Both the position numbers and the translations under genes were made by a program. Below are positions 11,201 through 19,500 of a DNA stretch of 38,317 nucleotides, piece by piece (position 1 is the first letter of the stretch; each line of letters starts with the position of its first letter). The notes under the pieces were generated by a model, which was not told the origin of the DNA, searched no databases, and saw only the letters and a program-made list of their open reading frames with translations. This DNA comes from CBDCLY01 sp965218715 (GTDB lineage Bacteria > Bacteroidota > Bacteroidia > Flavobacteriales_E > Vicingaceae), in the NCBI GenBank assembly GCA_965218715.1, contig CBDCLY010000024.1, positions 1 to 38,317 on the forward strand, read 5' to 3'.

Positions 11201-14200
11201 ATGGGACCCGGCTAATATTGGTGACCAATCTATGGCATTTGGTGTTAACACAAAAGCTAGCGGCGGAACCTCAGTTGCTTTCGGCGGTACAACTACTGCT
11301 AGTGGCACAGTATCAACAGCATTTGGGAATGGAACAACTGCTAGTAATACAGCAGCTACCAGTTTCGGAAGTGGAACAGTTGCAAGTGGGACATCATCCA
11401 CATCCTTTGGATTGAATACAACTGCTAGTGGAAATAATTCTTTGTCAAGCGGTGTTAATTCTACTTCAAGTGGAATTGCTTCATTTGCTGGTGGTAGTGG
11501 CTCAAACTCGATTGGGTTTGCCTCTCTAGCCTTTGGAGAAAATGATACTGCAAGGGGCATTAATTCCATTGCAATTGGAGATAATGCTATTGCAAATGGC
11601 CCCAACTCAATAGCAATAGGTACTACTGTTGATGCCTCGGGTAGTTTTTCGAATGCATTTGGTCAAAACACTGAAGCAAGTGGATTAAACGCAACTTCAT
11701 TTGGACTTTTAACTAATGCAAGTGGATTTTATTCAACCGTATTTGGATTTAATACGAATTCATTATCATACAATGAAACAACATTTGGCAGTTATAATAC
11801 ATCATACACTCCCAATAGCACAAATTCATTCAATCCAGTTGATAGGTTATTTGGAATTGGAAATGGCACATCTAATGCGCTTAGGTCAGACGCTCTTATT
11901 ATTTACAAATCAGGTGATGCCATTCTTAACGGGCAATTGACCTTGTCTACTGGTCCAGGGGGAGACTCCTTAACCTTCCCAAATACGGATGGTAGTGCCA
12001 ACCAAATTTTGAAAACGGATGGCAATGGCGTTTTAAGCTTTACAAATATTTCTAGCTTATTGACCGCAGATACTTTAGACATCATCGCTGATGCAGATCG
12101 CAACTCAGGAGTATATGTGAATGGTGGAGACGATATCATTTTTAGAACAAATGGTTCAGACCGATTAACCTTTGATCAGGATGGACATTTAGGAATGACA
12201 ACTTCTGTTAGCTCAACAGGAACATTAGATACTACCTATGAGGTGGCTAGATTCAATGCGCTGTTATCAGGCGACTTTAAAGACAGAACAGGTGGTCACC
12301 TTTCATTCACAGGCTCAGATGGTGGATCAAACTTCGAATTTGCTCGTTTATCTTGGATGACCAATGATGGTGAATCTGAAGGAATGCTTGGTTTTGAAAC
12401 GGGTGTTTTAGGCGACTTGAACTTGGCAATGATCATTGATGAAAACAGAAGAGTAGGTATTGGTACTACCGACCCAGATTCTGCCTTGACTGTTGTTGGT
12501 GGTATTAACGCAGAATACATTCGATTATCAGGAGGAACTCCAACAATCGGAGATGTATTGACTACTGATGCTACTGGAAAAGCTACTTGGCAAACTCCAA
12601 ATCCAGGATCTGATAATCAGACTTTGTCGGTCAACCTAGCTAGTGATTCCATATTCATCACCAATGGAAACGGAATCAATATAGGTGGACTAAGAGATTC
12701 TTCTTTAACTGATTTATCAGACACTGCCTTGTCGATTAGAAATAGCATAAACAATAAATTGGATACCGCTTGGAATTATCAAGCATACAATAATCTATTA
12801 TTAAATGACAACTTCATTAGTAATGATGGTGCTAACGAAGGATTACAAATAAGCGACGCCGGACAAGGATTATTAACACACGGGCTATTTGTAAACTCAA
12901 GCTCCAACGAAACAAATTACCCCTTAATCGTAAAGGGCAATTCATCAAATTTACTAATGGCGTTCCAAAATAATTCTGGATCTGGAATTTGGGATATAGA
13001 AACCCAAGGAGACAATTTACATTTCAATGAAACGGGTGTTGCAACGCAATTATCTCTTTACAAAGGAGGGGCGGTTAGCATTGGGACTACTTCTCAAAGT
13101 GCAAGATTAAACATTGCTTCAAGTGCTGGTTCGAATGCGCATTTAATCAATACGGCTAGTGGTGTTTCAACAATTCAATCATTTATTGTAGAGACCAATG
13201 GAACAACAAATGGTAATAACTTCGGTATTGTGAGTACTACCAAAAATGGAACTTCTTACAATTCTGGTGTATATGCTGAAGCAACAGGAAGTGGAACTTC
13301 TTCTTATGGTATAGATGCATCAGCGGTCGACTCTTCTAATGGGATGGCATATGGTGGTCGTTTCTCTGCAAAATCTGAGGATGCACTTTCTTATGGTATA
13401 CAATCTACAGCAACTAGTGTAAACGGAACTTCAACTGCCTACGGTTTAAATACTGAAGCATTGGGTTCAGGTAGCATTAACTATGGGCTATACTCCAAAG
13501 CGTCTGGTGCATCAACTAACTATGCAGGGTATTTTGACGATGGCGATGTCTTTATAAAAGACACTTTGATTTTAAATAAACCGTTTAAATTAACGGTTAG
13601 TCCGGGTGCTAATAAATTGCTCATCTCAGATGCAAATGGAGTGGCCTCTTGGGGCAATGCTTCAGCTTTAGGCGATGATTTAGGAGATCATACAGCTACA
13701 CAAGCACTTGACCTAGGCACAAACCACTTAGTTGGTGATGGCGGTTCTACCGGTATTAGAATTAATAATAATGGAAAAGTTGCTCTTGGAGGTGGTCCAG
13801 CACAATCGAACAGAAGATTATATGTGACATCTACTGCTGATCAATGGGCAGGGCAATTCATCAACTCAATTGCTGGCCAAACGAATACCTCTTTTGGAGT
13901 AGATGGCACCTCCAATGGATCGAATCCAGGAGGAAGCAATATTGGGGTGAAAGGTGAGGCTTCAGGTGCAGGAACCAATGTTGCAGTTCAAGGAATTGGC
14001 GCTGGAGGCGGCTCTGGTAGTTATTCAGGGTATTTCATTAATGGTAAATTCTACATCTCAGATTCTACTGGAATGGGAACAGCAAACCCCACAGCAAGAT
14101 TGGATGTGAATGGAAAGGCAACTATTGATACATTAGACATCAATTCAAAATACACCTTCCCATCAGAAGATGGAAACGCAGGAGAAGTGTTGAAAACAGA

Positions 14201-14555
14201 TGGAGCAGGAGCTCTTACTTGGCAAGAATTAGATACAGCAGTTTGTCCAGTAGGTATGAGCAACATTGCTGGAAGAATTTGTATTGAGAATGCAGAAAGG
14301 TCAGCCGCTTCATGGTTTACAGCCGCATCCGATTGTGTTGCAGATGGCTACAAATTGCCTTCTTGGGGAGAATGGTATGGGGCCATGGACAATGCTCCAG
14401 CAGCCGTATTGAACAAAACAAATAATTGGGAATGGGTTGATGGAGGAACATCCAATACAGCAAGAAAAGCAGGAAATACCACATTAACAGCTACAGCAAA
14501 TGACAATCCAGCAAGTGGCACAGAAGCATTTAGATGTATTTTAATATTAAAGTAG
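2238..14555 (+). CDS. Giant secreted repetitive fibre-like protein, 4105 residues
   Basis: Signal peptide at 1-28 (ending Ile-Ala-Gln), then the N-terminal module common in Bacteroidota fibre proteins ('SPQGINYQAVARDGNGN' to 'SVPYALFA', about 29-147). The middle holds three tandem arrays. One has twelve units of 87 or 89 residues (about 517-1569), one has three and a part units of 110 residues (about 1569-1928), and one has nearly five units of 120 residues (about 2320-2896). Each unit alternates a short beta stretch ('NLSISGDTLFIERGDSVNL') with a coiled-coil-like stretch. A YadA-like left-handed beta-roll ('SIAIGxxxxASG' repeats) spans about 2995-3175. Two 'GIGTxxPDS' segments occur near 2075 and 3410. 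From about 4000 there is a cysteine-containing DUF1566/C-type-lectin-like domain. The only mature-protein cysteines appear to lie there. No T9SS sorting domain is visible. The architecture suggests a long, probably trimeric surface fibre with a lectin tip; that role is inferred. Confidence 0.85.
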   Translation: MTNWKFLPISWILLCALVILSSVNLIAQSPQGINYQAVARDGNGNMLDQRMIGVQFGILQGSATGTLVYEEEHSINTGRTVITNDFGLFNLVIGEGGNTGSGTLNNFSDIDWSTGDYYLNVKIDAGNNYENVGTTQLMSVPYALFAASSGDKLTAGDGIEINNNVISNAGDTSNSNELISRFELINDSLLIIDEGNSSDTVSFGELLKADSLAFDRPANDVVSLAIVGGNQITFSIRDDDSDANNELQNLFLNGSGDTLKMTMGGAGIALADLGSEQQISLSNDTIQLSGASSSFVALAPLLGVDSVFKLNDTSLVVQNFEGNKDTLIFNGNLSDTSRTNELIDSAKVNGNSLEIYQFGGAISADITSLINTDNQNLSLVGDSIAISNGTGINLQGILGVDSIKNFNDTTLQIFNADGSTDFVNLKGAGVDTSNTNELVDTMYFSNSHLFYSQQGELDSVGLDSVAKFQRAILRAQIAQNRNNIDSLDKYFTIDSSLTIQNRDSIDVLVGLINAADTDEQNLSISGDTLFIERGDSVNLNVFRDTAAINALTQRVNSDSLKRFLGDNNLQDGLDTLNKYFTIDTALTVQNRDSIDVLVGLINAADTDEQNLSISGDTLFIERGDSVNLNVFRDTAAIAALTQRVNSDSLKRFLGDNNLQDGLDTLNKYFTIDTALTAQNRDSIDVLVGLINAADTDEQNLSISGDTLFIERGDSVNLNVFRDTAAIAALTQRVNSDSLKRFLGDNNLQDGLDTLNKYFTIDTALTAQNRDSIDVLVGLINAADTDEQNLSISGDTLFIERGDSVNLNVFRDTAAINALTQRVNSDSLKRFLGDNNLQDGLDTLNKYFTIDTALTVQNRDSIDVLVNIINNSDRQNLSINGDTLFIERGDSVNLNVFRDTAAINALTQRVNSDSLKRFLGDNNLQDGLDTLNKYFTIDTALTVQNRDSIDVLVGLINAADTDEQNLSISGDTLFIERGDSVNLNVFRDTAAINALTQRVNSDSLKRFLGDNNLQDGLDTLNKYFTIDTALTVQNRDSIDALVNIINNSDRQNLSISGDTLFIERGDSVNLNVFRDTAAINALTQRVNTDSLKRFLGDNNLQDGLDTLNKYFTIDTALTVQNRDSIDALVNIINNSDRQNLSISGDTLFIERGDSVNLNVFRDTAAIAALTQRVNTDSLKRFLGDNNLQDGLDTLNKYFTIDTALTVQNRDSIDALVNIINNSDRQNLSISGDTLFIERGDSVNLNVFRDTAAINALTQRVNTDSLKRFLGDMNLQDGLDTLNKYFTIDTALTAQNRDSIDVLVGLINAADTDEQNLSISGDTLFIERGDSVNLNVFRDTAAINALTQRVNSDSLKRFLGDMNLQDGLDTLNKYFTIDTALTAQNRDSIDVLVGLINAADTDEQNLSISGDTLFIERGDSVNLNVFRDTAAIAALTQRVNSDSLKRFLGDNNLQDGLDTLNKYFTIDTALTVQNRDSIDVLVGLINAADTDEQNLSISGDTLFIERGDSVNLNVFRDTAAIAALTQRVNSDSLKRFLGDNNLQDGLDTLNKYFTIDTALTVQNRDSIDVLVGLVSNNLDSITAVQGNIGDTASTLRGLINNSDRQSLAVTADSITIENGMGAYIGDIRDTLTDHNTRINNNLSAIGAEANARQLADAGLSTRIINDSTLTKQNTDSIDVLVGLVSNNLDSITAVQGNIGDTASTLRGLINNSDRQNLAVTADSITIENGMGAYIGDIRDTLTDHNTRINNNLSAIGAEANARQLADAGLSTRIINDSTLTKQNTDSIDVLVGLVSNNLDSITAVQGNIGDTASTLRGLINNSDRQNLAVTADSITIENGMGAYIGDIRDTLTDHNTRINNNLSAIGAEANARQLADAGLSTRIINDSTLTKQNTDSIDVLVGLVSNNLDSITAVQGNIGDTATTLRALINATTDDDNWADNGSTPNMVETNFNTSIGSGNVFTNFIQNSLSAGSSINNQGTNSSGLGNNLNILGDLSTNFGFRNSSSGARAHTMGSWITSTGDDAITIGGGENAGALLSNTLDSTIMFGYRSNLPTMVIRPAEGAGTIGEVGIGTSNPDSLLTVSGGIHAEYIRLSGGTPTIGDVLTTDASGNATWQPNQGDNLGKHELDSNLKINGFYLSNDGDNEGIRIDNDGLVGIGAVPNSNSSLFVPSLKDKSIYSQNSGSSSNKVAVFGEVTGGGTTAYALEGEATSTATQNYGVHAIATGAGGTNYGVFGKAINGGSNYAGYFDEGRVYVRDSLGLNTLNPRSILDVNGKAIINELSINNVYSFPTGDGMPDQILKTDGFGVLSFVNASSVFTNTDNQNLSIVGDSIKIENATGAYIGDIRDSLANNSSRIIADSTALVTHIAADGDLSASNEIQNLSVTSDSIQIAGATGAYIGDIRDSLANNSARISADSAQMRTNLTDTAAVLRGLIPAASTDNQDLSVSSDSIQIVGGTGAYIGDIRDSLANNSSRIIADSTALVTHIAADGDLSASNEIQNLSVTSDSIQIAGATGAYIGDIRDSLANNSARISTDSAQMRTNLTDTAAVLRGLIPAASTDNQDLSVTSDSIQIVGGTGAYIGDIRDSLANNSSRISADSTLLITHLMNDGDLSASNEIQDLSVTSDSIQIAGASGAYIGDIRDSLANNSARISADSAQMRTNLTDTAAVLRGLIPAASTDNQNLSVSSDSIQIVGGTGAYIGDIRDSLANNSARISLDSTLLVTHLMNDGDLSASNEIQDLSVTSDSIQIAGASGAYIGDIRDSLANNSARISADSAQMRTNLTDTAAVLRGLIPAASTDNQNLSVSSDSIQIVGGTGAYIGDIRDSLANNSARISLDSTLLITHLMNDGDLSASNEIQDLSVTSDSIQIAGATGAYIGDIRDSLANNSARISADSTRLVDTAAAIRADFPSFTANSLDAAYDQGGAGNGRTILATDSAVKIAGEDGFIVTGTFGSGDDVEVSGAGTRMFFNPKKAAFRAGRVTGTEWDPANIGDQSMAFGVNTKASGGTSVAFGGTTTASGTVSTAFGNGTTASNTAATSFGSGTVASGTSSTSFGLNTTASGNNSLSSGVNSTSSGIASFAGGSGSNSIGFASLAFGENDTARGINSIAIGDNAIANGPNSIAIGTTVDASGSFSNAFGQNTEASGLNATSFGLLTNASGFYSTVFGFNTNSLSYNETTFGSYNTSYTPNSTNSFNPVDRLFGIGNGTSNALRSDALIIYKSGDAILNGQLTLSTGPGGDSLTFPNTDGSANQILKTDGNGVLSFTNISSLLTADTLDIIADADRNSGVYVNGGDDIIFRTNGSDRLTFDQDGHLGMTTSVSSTGTLDTTYEVARFNALLSGDFKDRTGGHLSFTGSDGGSNFEFARLSWMTNDGESEGMLGFETGVLGDLNLAMIIDENRRVGIGTTDPDSALTVVGGINAEYIRLSGGTPTIGDVLTTDATGKATWQTPNPGSDNQTLSVNLASDSIFITNGNGINIGGLRDSSLTDLSDTALSIRNSINNKLDTAWNYQAYNNLLLNDNFISNDGANEGLQISDAGQGLLTHGLFVNSSSNETNYPLIVKGNSSNLLMAFQNNSGSGIWDIETQGDNLHFNETGVATQLSLYKGGAVSIGTTSQSARLNIASSAGSNAHLINTASGVSTIQSFIVETNGTTNGNNFGIVSTTKNGTSYNSGVYAEATGSGTSSYGIDASAVDSSNGMAYGGRFSAKSEDALSYGIQSTATSVNGTSTAYGLNTEALGSGSINYGLYSKASGASTNYAGYFDDGDVFIKDTLILNKPFKLTVSPGANKLLISDANGVASWGNASALGDDLGDHTATQALDLGTNHLVGDGGSTGIRINNNGKVALGGGPAQSNRRLYVTSTADQWAGQFINSIAGQTNTSFGVDGTSNGSNPGGSNIGVKGEASGAGTNVAVQGIGAGGGSGSYSGYFINGKFYISDSTGMGTANPTARLDVNGKATIDTLDINSKYTFPSEDGNAGEVLKTDGAGALTWQELDTAVCPVGMSNIAGRICIENAERSAASWFTAASDCVADGYKLPSWGEWYGAMDNAPAAVLNKTNNWEWVDGGTSNTARKAGNTTLTATANDNPASGTEAFRCILILK
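3795..6940 (+). repeat. Tandem array of twelve 267/261-bp coding units
   Basis: The same DNA motif recurs at 3795, 4062, 4329, 4596, 4857, 5124, 5385, 5646, 5907, 6174, 6441 and 6708. The spacing is 267 bp when the linker codes 'VGLINAADTDEQ' and 261 bp when it codes 'VNIINNSDRQ' (units 5, 7, 8 and 9). Units differ in a few linked positions (Asn/Ala in 'I[NA]ALTQRV', Ser/Thr in 'VN[ST]DS', Val/Ala in 'ALT[VA]Q', Asn/Met in 'GD[NM]N') in shuffled combinations. All units keep the reading frame, and the arrangement is mosaic rather than a simple ladder of divergence. Confidence 0.93.
6941..8000 (+). repeat. Tandem array of three full 330-bp coding units plus a partial
   Basis: Units start at 6941, 7271, 7601 and 7931, exactly 330 bp (110 codons) apart. 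The fourth copy diverges near 7997. The copies are almost identical in DNA, with mostly silent changes. Each encodes a 'GLVSNNLDSITAVQG' stretch, a 'GAYIGDIRDTL' turn and a helical 'AEANARQLADAGLSTR' stretch. Confidence 0.9.
9195..10925 (+). repeat. Tandem array of 360-bp coding units (about 4.8 copies)
   Basis: A fixed 360-bp period (120 codons) is marked by the shared segment at 9541, 9901, 10261 and 10621. Each unit is itself a doublet, with two 'SDSIQI..G.[TS]GAYIGDIRDSLANNS' half-units separated by different coiled-coil linkers ('DGDLSASNEIQ' and 'LTDTAAVLRGLIPAASTDNQ'). The first half-unit is diverged and the last unit is incomplete. Together with the two upstream arrays, these repeats make up about half of the gene. 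Confidence 0.9.
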
Positions 14556-14557
14556 AA

Positions 14558-16522
14558 ATGAGGCAATTACTCTTAGTCATAGGATTTTTTGCACTAGTTG
14601 CTAATCTTAATGGGCAATCCATTTCAGTGAATGAAGATGGATCTGCTCCAGACGGGTCTGCAATGCTTGATGTTTCAGATACATTAAAAGGAATGTTAAT
14701 TCCAAGGATGACGATATCACAAAGAGATTTAATTGCTAATCCAGCAACTGGTCTTCTAATCTTTCAAACCAATAGTGATTCTGGTTTTTATTTTAATCAG
14801 GGCATTCCAGCTACTCCCCATTGGTTGAGAATACAAACAAGTAATGATAGCAACCTATGGGTGTTAAAAGACACCAATGCAATATACAATGGAGGAAATG
14901 TTGGTATTGGTATTGACGACCCTACTGCCTTACTAGAATTTGATAACTCCATTTTGAATAAGAAGCTCTCCTTATTTACATTGAATAACAATGACCATCA
15001 ATTTCTTGGCTTGGGCACTAGTTTCGGTGAGTTCCGCTATCAGGTAGATCAAACAACAAGCGATCATGTTTTTTATACTGGTACAAGTGCTACAACAAGT
15101 AGTGAAATTATGCGAATCAAAGGAAACGGAAATGTTGGTATTAACAATACGAATCCTACAGGTAGATTTCAGGTTGATTTAGATACTGGAATATTCATGG
15201 TGCTTAATAATGCTGCGGGTGGTGGAGTAAATGCAAAAACTGCAGTGCTTGGAGAATGGCGAGGAAATTTAGTTTCTCCACAAGTAAGGTACAACAATAC
15301 GAATTCAGCAAACTTTACAGACATTGGTTTAGATTCTAATGAAAATTTTGTGGTTTCTATGAACGATAATGATGTATTTACCATCCACCCTCAAGGATGG
15401 GCAAACATTGGTTACGATACTACTGGGTTTCGGCTTTTTCTTGGAAACAAGTTAGGAGGATCAGTATTTACAAGAATGCTTGCAACAGATGCACAGGCAG
15501 GATTATGGGTTTCGAATGATTCTTCAAGCTGGGCCCTTTTCTCAGATGACCCTACCACTGGAACATTATTGCAAACTGGCTCAGTAGGGCTTTTTCAAAC
15601 TGGAGGGGCCGGATTAGCATGGGTCATATCTAAAGAAGGGAAAATGGGAATTGGTACACCCAATACTCCTGCACTAGAATTATCTATAGGGCCAGTCGAC
15701 GATGATACGGGTTTTGAAACCAATACAGATGGAGTGCTTAGCTTGTTTACCAATAATACAGAACAGGTCACTTTTGATGCTAGCGGTAATGTGGGAATTG
15801 GAATAACTTCTCCCTCAGAAAGATTAGACGTTCAAGGAAGTGTAAGTGTAAAAGATGCTTTGGTTTTTGAGCGCTCCTTTAGTTCTTTCGTCTCCGATAG
15901 TCGACCAAAAATATTTGGAGGAAACGGAGGGGTATTTAACCATGGGGATTTAATCCTTCAAGCTAGAACAAATCATTCAGGTGGAGTTGGCGACATCCAA
16001 TTTGCTACTGGGAAGGGAAATGTGGTAAGCACTAAAATGATAATTTTAAGTGATGGAGAAGTAGGAATTGGAAAAACCAATCCTGCTCAATTGTTAGATG
16101 TAAATGGAAACATTGCAGTAAGTGGTAGCACTGTTCATACCTCTGATAAACGATTCAAGACCAACATAGAACCAATTACAGATGTTCTTGCAAAACTAAG
16201 GGGCATCCAAGGCATTTATCATTATTGGGACACCATCAATTTCCCAGATAGAGGTTATTCTGATGGTAGAACCATTGGAGTTATTGCACAAGAGATTCGA
16301 TTGGATTTTCCAGAATTAGTTTATGAAGACAAAGAGGGCTACTTGTCGGTAGATTATCCAAAATTTACGGCGGTTCTTTTGCAAGCCATTAAAGAACAAC
16401 AATTTCTAATTGACCAACAAAACCAAAACAACGAGAAACAACAATACCAAATTGATAACCTCATCCAAGAAATGGAAGAGTTAAAAAACATATTGAAAGA
16501 AAAAGAAAAAGAAAATGACTAA
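14558..16522 (+). CDS. Secreted fibre protein with C-terminal S74 intramolecular chaperone domain
   Basis: The start at ATG 14558, two bases after the preceding stop, gives a clean signal peptide ending '..NLNGQS' and 654 residues. An upstream ATG at 14534 would overlap the giant gene. The N-terminal module (about 25-100, 'DGSAPDGSAMLDVS..KG') is shared with the next gene. Several 'GNVGIG..NP' fibre repeats follow. The C-terminal domain (about 525-620) matches peptidase S74, the self-cleaving trimerisation chaperone first known from phage endosialidase tailspikes. Its Ser-Asp-x-Arg-x-Lys signature is intact (Ser529, Lys534), so cleavage before Ser529 would release about 126 residues. The last 40 residues form a charged coiled coil. 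It overlaps the next gene by 8 bases. It is the only one of the three fibre proteins here with this domain. Confidence 0.85.
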   Translation: MRQLLLVIGFFALVANLNGQSISVNEDGSAPDGSAMLDVSDTLKGMLIPRMTISQRDLIANPATGLLIFQTNSDSGFYFNQGIPATPHWLRIQTSNDSNLWVLKDTNAIYNGGNVGIGIDDPTALLEFDNSILNKKLSLFTLNNNDHQFLGLGTSFGEFRYQVDQTTSDHVFYTGTSATTSSEIMRIKGNGNVGINNTNPTGRFQVDLDTGIFMVLNNAAGGGVNAKTAVLGEWRGNLVSPQVRYNNTNSANFTDIGLDSNENFVVSMNDNDVFTIHPQGWANIGYDTTGFRLFLGNKLGGSVFTRMLATDAQAGLWVSNDSSSWALFSDDPTTGTLLQTGSVGLFQTGGAGLAWVISKEGKMGIGTPNTPALELSIGPVDDDTGFETNTDGVLSLFTNNTEQVTFDASGNVGIGITSPSERLDVQGSVSVKDALVFERSFSSFVSDSRPKIFGGNGGVFNHGDLILQARTNHSGGVGDIQFATGKGNVVSTKMIILSDGEVGIGKTNPAQLLDVNGNIAVSGSTVHTSDKRFKTNIEPITDVLAKLRGIQGIYHYWDTINFPDRGYSDGRTIGVIAQEIRLDFPELVYEDKEGYLSVDYPKFTAVLLQAIKEQQFLIDQQNQNNEKQQYQIDNLIQEMEELKNILKEKEKEND

Positions 16523-19500
16523 AATGGTTTTCAAGCTGCTAAGCATCTTCTTATTAATATTCGCTTTCGGGTATAATTTAGAGGCACAAAATGTTTCAAT
16601 AAATGCAGACGGTTCAGCTCCAAATGGATCTGCCATGCTAGACGTAGTGGCTACTGATAAAGGCTTGCTCATTCCAAGAATGACAGAAGCTCAAAAAAAT
16701 GCCATTGCCAATCCAGCCACTAGTTTAATTGTATTTCAAAGTGATGGTGCAAGCCCAGGTTTCTATTTCAATGCTGGAACTCCTGGAACACCTTCATGGA
16801 TTAGGCTAACATCTACTGCTGACGCTTCAAGCCCAACTCAATTGGCAGATGCAGATTCCGACACCAAAATTCAAGTTGAAGAAGGAGCTGATGATGACAT
16901 CATTCGCTTTGATCAAAAAGGCGACGAGTTTTTTAGAATGGATTCAGGTAGAATAGAAGTCATCAACCCTAATAATTCTATTGCCATAGGAAATGGTTCA
17001 GGGGCTGAGTTAATTTCAAATCCAAGTGCTGTTAGTAATGTTGTTCTTGGAAACAGTGCCATGACCGGGGTAATTGGTAGAGATAATGTGGCCGTAGGGT
17101 TTCAATCACTTCTGAATGTGAATGGAACATCTGCAAGAGAAAATACAGCAATTGGGATGGGTTCTATGCAAAACTTAACCACTGGTTACCACAACACCGC
17201 TTTAGGTCGTGCCTCATTAAATTCTGTAACCGGCGGGCGAGAGAATACTGCAATCGGAAGAGGCGCACTTTCTGGAAATACTGGTAGTATAAATACTGCT
17301 TTAGGAAATTTTGCAGGATTTAGTTCAAGTGGAGATTTAAATGTATTTCTTGGAAATCAAGCTGGTTCAGGATACGCTGGCGACAATAAATTATTTATTG
17401 AAAATTCCAACTCTTCCTCTCCCTTAATATACGGCGACTTCGCCAACGATTCTTTAAAGGTGTTTGGTACCTTAAGTGTTGGAGATGAGTTTACTTTCCC
17501 AGCAGCAGATGGTGGAGCAAACCAGGTCTTAAAAACAGATGGGAATGGAGTAGTAAGCTGGGGAAATCCAGAGCCAGACACGATGGACATAATACAATCA
17601 AGTTCAAATGATTATGCTAAAATTTCCGCATCTAATCTAGATATTTCCTTTGGAGGTACGAATCAATTTACTTTTGGAAATACTGGAAAATTAGATTTTG
17701 CTAATCAACACATTTACATCGGTTCTGACGCTGGAAAAATGGACAATTCAACACCGCACGTTTATGATTCAAATGTTGGAATTGGTTTCGAAGCCCTTGA
17801 CCTGAATTCTGGGAGTCAAAATGTGGCCATTGGAGCAGTATCTTTGCGTTTTAATACCACTGGAAATTCAAATACATCAATTGGTAATAAAACCTTGTTT
17901 GCCAATTCTACTGGAAGCAACAATACTGTAGTTGGACAAGAATCCATGTTTCATAGCACTACAGGGAGTAATAATTCAACTTTAGGAAGATCAGCGCTTA
18001 ACAATAATAAAACTGGGTCTAGTAATGTAGCAATAGGAAACAATACCTTATCTGTGGACACTAGTGGATCAAATAACGTAGCAATTGGATCTAATGCTGG
18101 TGTTGCAAATTATGGTTCTTCAAACGTGTTCGTTGGCTCTCATTCTGGGGGCTTACAAACCAATGCTTCCAATAAACTTTTTATAGAAAATTCGAATTCT
18201 AACACGCCATTAATCTACGGCGACTTCGCTAATGATTCTTTAAAGATTTATGGAACCCTTAGTGTTGGGGATGAGTTTTCTTTTCCAGCCGCAGATGGGG
18301 GAGCAAATCAATTGCTACAAACAAATGGAAGCGGTGCCTTATCTTGGGTAAACCCTTCAAGTGGAGACATCATTTTTGATGCAGATAACGACACCAAAAT
18401 TCAAGTAGAAGAAGGAACAGATGAAGACATTATCCGCTTTGATGTCGGAAATTCTGAGGTGATGAGAATTCACGATAACAGTAGAATTAACATCACCAAT
18501 GGCAATCAATCGGTTTACATTGGTTCAGCATCTGGCTCCAGCATTACTTTTGGACTTCAAAATTCTTTTCTTGGTCATGAAGCAGGAGCAAATAATTCTT
18601 CTGGTGGCGGTAACACCTTTTTAGGATATAGAGCAGGGTATGTAAATGCCACAACCAGCAGCAATACATTCATTGGAGCCCTTTCAGGAGATGCTAACAA
18701 TGCAGGAACCCAAAATACTTTCCTTGGAATGCAATCTGGTTCTGCCAACTCTAGTGGAAGTCACAATACTTTCCTTGGAAAAAATGCAGGCCGCATAAAT
18801 TCTACAGGCGATAACAATACCTTTATCGGTAACGATGCTGGTAATGTAATCAATGGAGATGGAAATGTTTTCCTTGGTGCCTACGCTGGTTCCTCTTTAG
18901 GAACTGGAGATAACCTACTTTTTATCGAAAATACCAATTCTTCTAATCCATTAATTTGGGGTGATTTTGCCAATGATTCAATTAAAGTTTTTGGAAACTT
19001 TAGCATCGGAAATGAGTTCTCTTTTCCAAGTACAGATGGAACTGCCAATCAATTTTTGCAAACAGATGGAGATGGAAATGTTACCTGGCAACCAGCAGCA
19101 TCTGAGCTTGACCCACAAGTGGGCTTATTAACAACGAATGCTGTACCCCGATGGGACGGTGATAGTTTGATGGACGGCCTTATCAGTGATAACGGATCCA
19201 ATGTTACCATAACTAATGATGCATTCATCAATAACTTAACCGTAGGTCGCGGTGGCGGAAATATTGCAAGTAATGTTGCTATAGGGCAAAATGCCTTGGC
19301 AAACGGCAATGCATCAAATAAAGAAAATACCGCAATTGGCTCTAGTGCTTTGCAATTAAATACCAGTGGGCAACGAAACAATGCATTGGGTCAAAATGCA
19401 TTGGGAAACAATCTAACAGGAAATAACAATGTTGGGATTGGCTTTTGGTCAATGAGGGAACTAAATGGTGACGACAATATCGGTATTGGTTTTGTTGCAG

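Noticed and set aside
10868..11605. A 245-codon minus-strand frame opposite the beta-roll segment
   Set aside because: It is Pro/Val-rich low-complexity sequence, the expected complement of Gly/Thr/Ser-rich repeat codons.
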